Source: Erodium maritimum (lineage: Eukaryota; Streptophyta; Magnoliopsida; Geraniales; Geraniaceae). Taken from it: a DNA stretch of 64,000 nucleotides. Shown piece after piece: positions 1 to 11,366 of the stretch. The DNA is taken from NCBI GenBank assembly GCA_963921825.1, contig OY997589.1, positions 75,872,523-75,936,522 on the forward strand, in the 5' to 3' direction. The notes beneath the pieces were generated by a model. That model was not told where the DNA came from, did not search any database, and was given only the letters and a program-made list of their open reading frames with translations. Position numbers and translations under genes: made by a program. Position 1 is the first letter of the stretch. Each line of letters opens with the position of its first letter.

Positions 1-3000
1 TGATCCTATGACCAAGAACACATTTAGATCAAACTCTATAATACTTGACTCTCATTATCATAATCCCTATTATGATGACAAATATATCAGTTTAATCAAG
101 GACTTATCATATCCAATGTCAATAAACATTCATATATGATAGCAGTAAAAGCCATTATATTAGTCAGCACTAATAAGAAAAACACGATATGAAATGTGCT
201 AAAATAATGTTTCATGAAGATTAACATTTGACTAGAGGCAAACATTCATGAATTTCAATCCTATATTCCACTTGTGCTTGTCAAACTCTTTTGAACCAAG
301 CACCTTAGTGAAAGGACCTGCATCGTTTTCCTTTTCTTCCAACTTCAGAATTTGAACGTCTCCACGTTCAACTATTTCTATAATCAGAAGAAACTTCCGA
401 AGAACGTGATTGGATTTCTGGTGTGCTCTTGGCTCCTTGGCTTGTGCAATAACGGTCGTATTGTCACATAATAAAGGAACACTTTCCTTTACTGAAGGAA
501 CCACACCAAACTCAGTTAAGAACTTCTTTATCCATACACCTTCCTCAGCAGCATCACATGCAGCTATGTATTCTGCTTCGGTTACTGAATTAGCTACGAT
601 AGCTTGTTTGGAACTCTTCCAAATTTCTGTTCCACCATTCAAGGTAAATCATAACCAGAATTAGATTTGCTATCATCCTTATCTGATGCAACACTTGCAT
701 TGATGTGGCTTAACAATTTAAGCTCATTATCTCCATACATGAGGAATTGGTCTTTAGTTCTTCCCGAGCACTTAAGAGTAATTTTAACAACTTTCCAATG
801 CTCCTCACCCGGATTTCCTTGGTACCTACTTGCTACTTCTAGCGTATAGGCAACATCCGGTCTCGTACATGTCATGTTATACATGATAGCTCCTATTGTG
901 TTAATATATGGGTATATACTCATGCGTTCTCTTTCCTCTAGGGTCTTAGGATTATCCTAGAAAGAGAAACTTCAGTTCCAATAGGTAAGTACCCCTTTTG
1001 GGAGTTATCCATGTGATACTTTCTTAAGATAGTATCAATGTACATAGATAAGGAGATCTCAAGCAACTTCCATAATCTATCTCTATAGACCTTGATTCCA
1101 AGAATATAAGTTGCTTCTCCCACATCTATCATGAAGAACTTTTCAGATATCCAAATCTTTGTTTCTTGCATGGCTGACACATCATTTCCTATTAGGAATA
1201 TGTCATCTACATACAACTCTAGGAAAATAATAACGCTCCCACTAACCTTCTTGTACACACATGACTCCTCTTCACAACGCACAAAATCAAACTTTTCGAT
1301 TGTCGTGTGAAAACGAATTTTCCAACTATGAGAAGCTTTCTTTAATCCATAAATGGATCGTTGTAGCTTACATACTTTACTAGGAGCAGATGACAATGTG
1401 AAACCTTCAGGTTGAGTCATATAGACATCTTCCTTGAGCTCGCCATTAATGAAAGCCATTTTCACATCCATTTGTCAAATCTCATAATCATAGTATGCAA
1501 TAATAGCAAGCAAAATCCGAATAGATTTGAGTATTGCTACAGGGGAGAACGTTTCTTCATAATCAATACCTTCCTTTTGATTATACCCCTTAGCAACCAG
1601 ACGGGCTTTAAAGGTTTCAACCTTACCCTGCTCCAATCTTTCTCTTAAAACCCTATTTAAACCCAATAGGTTTTAAGTCCTTAGAGTCATCAACTAAAGT
1701 CCATACTTTATTGATTTTCATTGACTCCATTTCGGATCCCATGGCAGCAAGCCATTTCTCATGGTCTGGACATAGCCATCGCCTCTTGAAAACACTTATG
1801 ATCGTCTTTAATAATAAGGTCATCATCAATATGATTGTCCTCATTATCGTACACTAATAGATTAATCCTATTTTGTGCACGACGTTCTCTAATTGATCTT
1901 CTAGGAGGCTCTTGTACTTCTTGATTCTATTTTTACCCTTGTTCCTGATTTGGTTCATTAACCAAATCATTTACCTCAACGTTTGAGGTTGAAACCCTCG
2001 GTGGCAAATGTAAGACACCAAGAAAAGGTTTCTCAATATGCATCTCATGCTCTTGAGTCGGCGCTGACTCATTGATATCTTGTATTTCATCAAGATCTAT
2101 TTCTACTTCCAGTTCTTCTAACATCAAGGAACTTCTTTTCTAAAAGAAAAGCAGAGTTCCTAGCCACAAATACTTTGTGTTCAGAAGGATGATAGAAACA
2201 GTATCACATAGTCTCATTGGGATAACCAACAAATATGCATTTGTTAGACTTAGCCTCAAGCTTGTCTAATTACAGTCGCTTAACATAGGTTGGACAACCC
2301 TAAACCCTTAAATGTTTAAAGTTAGCTTTCCATCCTTTCCATATCTCATATGGTATTCAAGCAATTGCTTTAGTGGGGATCTTATTTAACAAACATGTAA
2401 CAACCTCTAAAGCATATCCCCATAGGAAGATAGAAAGATCTATAAATCTCATCATCGATCGCACCATATCTAATAAGGTACGAAATCCACTATGATAGGA
2501 TCCCATCTTGTGGCAAATAATCAATAAAATCGTCTACAAGATACTCACCCCCACGGTCAGATCTTAGTGCCTAGATATTCTTACCGGTTTGTTTCTCAAC
2601 TTCACTTCTAAATATTTTGAACATTTCAAATGATTTTGACTTATGTCTCATGAGATATATAAAATCATATCTCGACATATCGTTAGTGAAGGTAAAAAAA
2701 GTAAGAATATCCACCTTTAGCTCGAACTTTTATTGGCACACATACATCAGTATGTATGAGTCCTAAAAGTTCACTAGCTCTTTCTCCAGTTCCAGTAAAA
2801 GAAGATTTTGTCAGTTTCCCAATGAGACAAGATTCACAAGTATCGTATGATTCATAATCATACTACCTAAGGCACACTGCCTTATGCAACTTGTTTACTC
2901 TTTTCTCATTGATATGACCAAGCCTATAATGCCAAAGGTAACCTTGATTTGTTTGATTATTTCACTTCCAATGCTCTTTCTTCTTACAATAGAAACGTCC

Positions 3001-3835
3001 AACATCCCGTTTATCAATGTTCATCTTTAATTTATTGAATGTGTTCATAACAACATTCACAAGTGGAAGCGGTTTTCTCTCAGGCATCGTTTTGCCTCTC
3101 CTTTTACTCTTTAAACATTCATCAATCAAATGCCCAGATCTAGATGCTTCCTTTTCTCGATGTGAATTGTTTTTCATAATTGATCAACATATTGAGCAAT
3201 TCATGAATATCACAATCCACCTTGTTCATGTTAACATTAACATAACAGAAGTATCATCAAGAGACTGCAAGATCAAATCCCGCTATAAGTGTGCATCCTA
3301 CTTCTCAAGTTGCTCTATAAGATCAATTATCTTTAGAACATGGATGCGCACCAACTCATAGAGCTTTAATTCAGACATGAATAGAGACTTAGATATCTGA
3401 TATCTAGCATTCATATTCTGAGACTCCTACATCTTCTCAAGATGTTATATTATTTGTGGTGGATTCATAGTTTCATGTTTCCCTTGAAAGACAAGACTCA
3501 TGGAAGCCAAAATGATGCACTGAGTAGTAGTACTTCGTTCCCAGTACTTCAAGTATACATCTAATGTAACTACAACAGTCATTCCCTTAGTAGGAGCTTC
3601 CATAATGGGGTTATCGATCACATCGATAAGCTTTTCATGAATGAGAACAATTTTAGGGTTCCGGTACCAGTCATATCAAAAAGGTTACTAGACATTTTGT
3701 TAGCATCTAGTATGCCATGCAGAGAAATAGTAGTCATTTCAGAAATTAAGCATAAAGGAAAAACAACAATAGCACAAGCATACATCATTAAGACATGGAC
3801 TTCATCAAAATGATAATACAAACTTTAAAACATGA

Positions 3836-4650
3836 GTGAGCCCCTTGGTAGTCAAGTCGTTTCTCACGCATAATTAAAGTTCTCTTAATTTTATCATATA
3901 AAATCAAAGCTGACTATATACTACATAGTCACCTGGTTGTCAGGTCGGTCCTATTAGTACATTTGAGTTTATCCATCCTTGTGACAGAAAATTAAGTAAT
4001 ATCATACCCTCTGGGTAGTTCAGACTATAAGTATAACATTATATAACTTTTCTTCACACTCGCATCATATACAGTAGAATAAATTAATTTTCTCCAAAAA
4101 TTAATAATATCATACCCTGTGGGTAGTCCAGACTATAAGTATAATGTTAAATAATTTTAATTTCACTTGCATCATATGCAACAGAATATACCATTTCCTC
4201 CCAAAGTTAATTAATATTATACCATCTGGGTAGTCCAGACTATAAGTACAATATTAGATAACTTTCCCTTTCCATTTGCATCATATGCAATCAAAAAGTA
4301 TATTTATCTTTGAACTACAAGTCCCCTGGTAGTCAGGTCGTTCCTTGTAAACAAAAATAAAATTTATACACTTTATACTTTATCATATACAACGGAGGAA
4401 GGAAAAACATTTATCTTTGAACTACAAGTCCCCTGGTAGTCAGGTCGTTCCTTGTAAACAAAAATAAATTTTATTTTGAACTACAAGTCCCCTGGTAGTC
4501 AGGTCGTTCCTTGTAAACAAAATACAGTTTTCTACTTGCATCATATGCAATAGAGAAAAGTAACATTTATCTTTGAACTACAAGTCCCCTGGTAGGCACA
4601 AAAATAAATTTTATTTTGAACTACAAGTCCCCTAGTAGTTAGGTCGTTCC
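3836..4650 (-). repeat. Tandem stem-loop array in the copia leader
   Basis: About nine units occur in 0.8 kb between gag-like sequence and the primer site. Each unit has an outer stem, an asymmetric internal loop (about 3 nt on one side, 6-7 nt on the other), an inner stem of 3-4 bp and a five-base apical loop (GTAGT on the plus strand, once GTTGT). Inner stems read CTTG/CAAG (3844-3856), CCTG/CAGG (3932-3944, 4325-4337, 4432-4444, 4491-4503), CTGG/CCAG (4226-4238) and CCTA/TAGG (4631-4643). Outer stems read GTGAG/CTCAC, ATAG/CTAT, ATAC/GTAT and TACAAG/CTTGTA. One further unit near 4587 is cut short. Confidence 0.8.
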
Positions 4651-4936
4651 TTGTAAACGAAAATCGATATTATTTATCTACTTGGATGGAAAAGCCGTTG
4701 ACAAAATATCTCATATTTTATCAATTAAAACTCAATAATTTTAAAATAAACAACTTCATGTCATTAAAACAATTTTAACAACACTAACGATTATATCGTA
4801 TATAATCGTTAATAATAAAATTGATTATTATCCAATCATGTATACCAAAAAACAATTCTATACTTTGTGTTCATAAAACACACGACCTTGCATCATTAAC
4901 ACATCATCATGCATAAGGTTTATCATATAAAGTACA

Positions 4937-4988
4937 TGTGAAACTTTGAATACACGTGATGAGAAGATGTGTTTGTATTATGTTTATG

Positions 4989-5024
<36 letters not shown>

Positions 5025-5182
5025 AGTCTTACAGCATAATCCACTAATCAAGCTACAGGGTAAATGAGATGAGCCAAAATCAAGGAGCCTAATATAATCA
5101 GATCTTGCTAATTGCTTGCTAATTGATTGTACATAATCAATTGGCAGATTGGTAATTATGGAAAGAATTGATATGGCTAATA
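4937..5182 (-). repeat. 3' LTR of the nested copia element
   Basis: 246 bp, matching 9417-9674 apart from a longer AT repeat (about 4990-5020), a missing 34-bp segment and a few substitutions. On the minus strand the LTR begins TATTAG and ends TTCACA, so its 5' end is not the usual TG. Confidence 0.9.
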
Positions 5183-5194
5183 CTCCCCTGCAAG
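5183..5194 (-). other. Polypurine tract of the nested copia element
   Basis: The minus strand reads CTTGCAGGGGAG directly before the 3' LTR, as expected for the plus-strand primer. Confidence 0.8.
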
Positions 5195-8100
5195 TTCATG
5201 GTCGAGGACGGACATGCAACTTGTCACGAAGAGTAAGGAAATGGTGGTTGCCAACAACTTTAGTGAAAATGTCTCCAGTTTGGTCTAGTGACCGTACATG
5301 ACGAACTATCAGATCACCGGAAGCAACTTGTTCTCGTACAAAGTGGTAATCAATCTTGATGTGCTTTGATCGTTGATGAAAGACTGGATTGGCAGAGAGA
5401 AAAGTGGCAGTTAGATTGTCACATAGTAAGATTGGTGGTTGATGAACTGTTACACTCATTTCAAGTAGGAGTTGTCGAAGCCATATCAACTCAGCGGCAG
5501 CAAATGCAATGGCCCTATATTCGGCCTCAGTGCTTGAGCGAGCCACAACTTTTTGTTTACGTGAGGACCAACTAATAAGGTTACCACCAAAATAAATAGC
5601 AAAACCATGTTGTGACCTGCAATCATCTATATCAGATGCCCATCCAGCGTCAGAGAAGGCAACAAGACGATCATCACGAGCTTTTTGTAGAAGTAGGCCC
5701 AAAGAGATAGTACCTTTGAGATAACGCAAGATACGCTTAACCGCACACCAATGAGACTCTGTGGGGTTGTGCATGAATTGGCAGACCCTGTTCACTGCAT
5801 AAGAGATTTCAGGCCTAGTGATTGTAACATACTGTAATGCACCTACTACACTCCTGTATAGCGCTGGATCTGAAAAAAGGGTGCCAGATGTAGTCAAGCG
5901 AGAGCCAGGATCGGCCAGAGAGGAGATCGGTCGAGCGCCAGACATGTTACTGCGGTCAAGGATGTCACATATGTACTTTTGTTGAGATAATTGGATGGAT
6001 GATTATGTGCGAGAGACCTCTATGCCCAAGAAGTAATGTAGGTCGCCGAGATCTTTGAGGGAAAAGTCTCGGTGCAAAAGTCGAACAAAGTCATTAATAA
6101 ATGAGACATGAGGGCCAGTAATAATAAGGTCATCAACATACACGAGGACATACGTAACACAAGGCCCATACTTCTTGATGAATAGAGAAGGATCTGAGAC
6201 ACAAGGTTTGAACCCATGATGAGTGAAAGAGCATCTCAACTTGTGAAACCAAGCTCTAGGAGCTTGTTTAAGACCGTACAAGGCCTTTCGGAGTTTGCAA
6301 ACATGTTGTGGTTTGTCAGGAGCTATAAAGCCTTGTGGTTTATCCATATAAACTGTCTCTGCAAGATCACCATTAAGGAAGGCATTGTTAATATCAACCT
6401 GTCGAAGACACCAGCCATTAGTTATAGCCAAACTTAAAACAATGCGAACAGTAGTAGGCTTCACAACAGGGCTAAAGGTATCAAAGTAATCGACGCCAGT
6501 CTCCTGATGAAAGCCTTTTGCCACCAGACGTGCCTTATACCGAACAATGGAACCATCAGATTTCTTTTTGACCCTGTTAACCCACTTACAACCAACCACG
6601 TTAGCATCAAATGGATGAGGGACTAAGTCCCAAGCCCCATTTTTCATTAAAGCATCAAATTCTACCTACATAGCATGTTGCCAGTTCGGATTTTTTACAG
6701 CTTGATGGAATAATTTAGGTTCAACATGGGCTGTAAGGGCAATAGGTAAGGGATATTTAGTGGCAGTAAGGGCTTTTGGCTTAAGGGAGTGAGTGGATGA
6801 ACGAGTGATCATGGTATGCGTGGATTTTTCTGGTGGACGAAACCATGAAGGGGCATGTGGGTAGGGAAGAGGTGGAGGTGGGGGCACAGGATGAGCAGGA
6901 GATGATGGTTCCAGGGTTGCAAGGGGTAAAGGGTCCATGGGTGCAGGTGATGAGGCAGGAACAGATCCAGAGGAAGATGTTGACGAAGGGCCTGTACTCG
7001 TATCCAACTGAGGAGATGATGGCATTGATGGCGAAGAAGTTTCAACCAAAGGAATAGATGCTTGTTGGAGCAAGGACAAAGGGGCATAGTCTGGAGAGTG
7101 AGATTCAGTCAAGACTGATGGTGAAGAGTGGGACGGATAAGGAAAGACTGACTCATCGAATATGACATGCCGAGCAATATATGTGCGAGATGTAGGAACA
7201 TGTAGACACACATACCCTTTATGTTTAGGGCTGTACCCCAAAAAGACGCAAGGTAAGGACCTGTACTCCAACTTGTTATGATTGTAAGGACGCAGGAATG
7301 GGTAGCATAAACATCCAAAAGACTTGAGAAACCCATAATCTGGTGATCTGTTATACAAACATTCAAACGGGGATTTAAACCCCAAAACTGGTGTGATGGT
7401 GCGATTTATGAGATAAACAGTGGTATGAAAAGCTTGTTGCCAAAATTTGATCGGTACATGAGAGTGGGCGAGCAAAGCAAGGCCTTTTCAACAATATCCC
7501 GATTATGACGCTCAGAGGAACCGTTTTGTTCTGGGGTAGAGGGACAAGATACCCTATGACCTATGCCCTTGGTGTCAAGAAATGTAGAGACCTTGCGATA
7601 CTCGCCACCCTAATCCGATTGAAAGGATTTGACCTGAGTAGAAAATTGAGTTTGGATTAGTTGGAGAAATAATTGCACAATAAAGAGAACTTGTGATTTA
7701 TGAGATAGGAAATATATCCAAATAAATTTTGTGCAATCATCAATAAAACTAACATAATAACGACACCCAGTAGTGGATATATGAGGAGAAGCACCCCAAA
7801 CATCAGAGTGAATTAGATCAAAGGGATTAGGAGACTTCTCATGCCTTCTTGGCAAGGGTAATCTGTGACTTTTACCAAGTTGACATGAGCCGCACACAGA
7901 GTCCAATTTATTACATGATACGGGCAATTGCCGACTAGAAACTAAACGACGTAAAACAGTTTCATGAGGATGAGCTAGACGATGATGCCAACATTGAAGA
8001 GATGTGCGTTCTCCGAGATAGGCAACACGAGGAGTAGGATGAGGTGGAGCATGAGGACGAGGGAGACGGTGAAGGCCATTCTCAACAGTTCCTCTTAGCA

Positions 8101-9405
8101 AGACCTGTCCCTGCGCATTCTTCACAAGACAAAAATCAGGGTGAAATTCAAGATAGACATTGTTGTCTCTTGTTAATTGAGAGACACTTAATAGACTTTT
8201 TGCTATTTGTGGGACAAAGAGAATATTGTTAAGGTGCAAAGGTTGGACAATATGTGTTGCAGGGAGAATCGAATGCCCTAAATGAGTGATGGGGAGAGAC
8301 TTACCATCCCCGACCATAAGACGATCATTACCATTGTAGTTGGACTGAAGTGTGAGGTTTCTGATGTCAGCGGTCACATGATTGCTAGCTCCAGAGTCCA
8401 CGAACCACGGATCAGTTATTTCAGATGGATTATCATGAGATGCTAAAAAGGCAGATTTTCCAGGTGCATTAACACGAATAGCAGCATTGCGATTAGTTAC
8501 TGGAAACTGACGCAGATTCAAACGTTGGAAACAGTTGAGTGCCTCATGTCCAGGACGCCTGCAAATTTGATACTGTGGTTTTGACTTATCTGTAGGAAAG
8601 TCATCGGTGGATGAACGATCATGTCGGCTTGTGGAGGGACGGGATTGCGACTTCCAGATTTGCGAAAGGCGGCATTGGCAGATGGAAAAGATAGTGATTG
8701 TGTGTCTTCTTCCAAGCGTTGCTCTTCTTGGAGTAGGAGGCCCAAGAGTTCGTCAGAACATAATGGTTCAACTCACACAGAAATAGCAGAGCGAAAAGCA
8801 CTGTATTGAGATCCAAGACCATATAAGAGGTAAGATACAAAATCCGCATCAGAAATAACACACATACATTCAGATAAAGCATCAACAAGGGAACGCTTTT
8901 TCTCAAAATAGTCAAGAACAGATAAGGAGCCCTTTAATAGAGTTTGAAGTTGCTGGCGAAGATGCATTTGACGAGCACCGGTTTGTGCATAAAAGGTTCG
9001 TGCAAGAATGCCCCATGCTTCAACAGTAGTGGAGGCGCGAGCGACAACGCCTAGAAGAGGAGTGATTAGAGTAGACCGAACCCATAAAAGGATTAGGCGA
9101 TCCTTTCTAATCCAAGAAGCAAAGTCTGGATTTGCAACTTCACGTGCTGGCGTAGCAGTGGAGGGATCAGCGGGGTCCGTCGGAGCGGCTGCCGGAATCA
9201 TAACAGTGGAGGCCGGGGGATTGGTCTCGGTTAGAAAGGACATCAATCCATATGCTTCCAAAGCCGAGTGAACAGTGCTACGCCAAAGAGAGTAGTTGGA
9301 TCTATCAAGACGTATCGTCAATGTAGGGAACTGAAAAGCGTGGTCAGAACCAACGGGAGAGGAAGATGAGTCAAAAGGAAAAGACATATTGGATCAAAAT
9401 GGTTA

Positions 9406-9416
9406 GGCTGATACCA
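9406..9416 (-). other. Primer binding site of the nested copia element
   Basis: The minus strand reads TGGTATCAG immediately after the LTR, the initiator tRNA-Met complement. Confidence 0.8.
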
Positions 9417-9674
9417 TGTGAAACTTTGAATACACGTGATGAGAAGATGTGTTTGTAATATGTTTATGGAGATATATATATACACAAGTCTTACAACATA
9501 ATTCACTAATCAAGCTACAGGGTAAATGAGATGAGCCAAAATCAAGAAGTCTAATATAATCAGATCTTGCTAATTGATCGTACAAAATCAATTTACTTGC
9601 TAATTGCTTACTAATTGATTGTACAGAATCAATTGGCAGATTGGTAATTATGGAAAGAATTGATATGGCTAATA
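9417..9674 (-). repeat. 5' LTR of the nested copia element
   Basis: 258 bp. The minus strand runs from TATTAGCC to TTTCACA. The target duplication GTACA follows on the plus strand at 9675-9679. Confidence 0.9.
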
Positions 9675-11366
9675 GTACACAATATAAGTCACCTAACTCA
9701 ATAGGACAAAGATCATATCTCATCCATCTAAGAACAAGCCTTAGCCATGGATTATACACGTGATTTACTAAAGTAAGAATCATATTAGTCATTTTTTTAA
9801 CAACATAATGATCAAGACATGATTACCCTGTACATTCATATGCCATAAACCAGTCATACACAGAGTATACATTCATACCTTGTACATGTCGCAAAAAAAA
9901 ATATTGCAATCAAGTTATGATTTATATAATCATAAAAATAGTACCCAAGTATAACATATATTCATATACACGGTTTTACCTAAGACAATGTATATGTGTA
10001 TATAAAGAAACATAAGGTGTCAACAGCAAGAAAATTTCTCTCTCAACTGCTATAGTACAACCCTAAACCAGTTTCTTCCAGCCGCCTCCCTGCAACCTCG
10101 CCGGTGACGGCTATGGCCTTAGCCGTGGCTGTTGCCGGCGAGGGTTCCCCTCCCCACCTTTCTTTTGCTATCCCTTCTTCCTTTTCTTATCACCCTTGGT
10201 ACGCTTTTCTTCCCATGCTTTTGAAGATGGCTTCGCTGCGCCTGCCGGAGTGTCCCGTCCGTTTTGCTCGTCTCCTGGAGTATTAAATCGCCTCTCCTCT
10301 CAGCTGGAAGCCCGTGAAGTCGTCCTCTAACCTAGGCAGTGGGTTATTGCTTCCCCTGTTTCTGTTGTTGATTTTGCTGCGCCGGCCGGAGTTTCTTTCG
10401 CAGCGTCCCGTCGCATCGTCTCCTAGCCGGAAGCCCGTGAAGTCGCCTGCGACGTGGGTTAGTTTCCGAGGAGAAGGGGCTGCTCGGGAATACATCTTGC
10501 CCTGAGTTTTGCCGGAGTTTCTTTCCCGGCGCGGGGATCGTCGGTAGGTTGCTCGCCGGATGGTGTGGACGTCTTCTTGTGGTGTGCCTGTGGTTGGAGG
10601 TTCGGGACGGCAGCTTTGCAGTGTGTTGCTGGTCGTCTCACCGGAGTTCTCTCTTCTCGCCGGAGTTCTTGACGGTGTCGTCTTCTCGCCGGAGGCAGCT
10701 TGTGGTCGCTCTTGCTCGGATCTGCTGGTAAGGAAGGTCGCTGGACTGGGTTTGTTTTCGCTGGTACAGTTTGGATCCGGCGTTGTTGCTGGTTCGCCGG
10801 AAAGTGTGGTACGTGCAGGCTCGGGTGGCAGGCTTGGGAAAGGACGGCTGAATGTTGGAACCGGGTAGGGCAGGCCCGGTTCTGTTGGGTTTGGTCCAGT
10901 CAGTCGGGTCGGATCCTTCTGGGCGGGTCTTGCTCTATGGGCCTGGGCAGTTTTGGCCCAGATTCGGATCTGGGTGGGCTGGGCTTTTGGGCCTAGGGTC
11001 TTTATGGGCCCAGATGCTGGTTTTGTGTATTATTTGGGTCTGATGGACCGGGTCAGAACCGGGTCTGACAGCGGGTTTTCAGCTTCAGCTTTTTCCTCGT
11101 CGCTCTCCGGTTTGTCGTGTTGCCTTCTCTGTTTCTCGGGACTTTCGTTTGGGGGAGTTCAACTCGCTTTGTATTTCCGATCAAAGTTATTTTTGGACTC
11201 TCTCCGGGTTTGGTTTCTCTTCAGCTCGGTATTATTACAGGCCTTCTCCCTCGGGTTCTCGTTTGGTGATGACCGACGAGAGGTTATCAAGTTTGATATC
11301 AGAACGCTCAGCTTGAGTTCCAGTCTCGGATCCCCTGTTAGTGGAGGGTCAGCCGTCGGTCGGCTG

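Larger units (their letters stand above)
4937..9674 (-). mobile_element. Complete Ty1/copia element, Ale/Retrofit-like
   Basis: 4.7-kb minus-strand element with two LTRs, a primer site, a polypurine tract and a 5-bp target duplication GTACA (4932-4936 and 9675-9679). Parts in order are gag (about 9.4-8.8 kb), protease with a WFVDSGASNHVT motif (about 8.4 kb), integrase (about 8.0-6.7 kb), RT with YVDDLIITG (about 6.6-6.0 kb) and RNase H (about 5.9-5.2 kb). The short LTRs and overall size suggest the Ale/Retrofit lineage. All parts are present, but the coding region has a few breaks, so it looks inactive. By eye the two LTRs differ at about seven bases plus two indels. That is near 3 percent, an age of very roughly one to two million years on usual plant rates. 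It is nested in the leader of the older copia copy. Confidence 0.9.
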
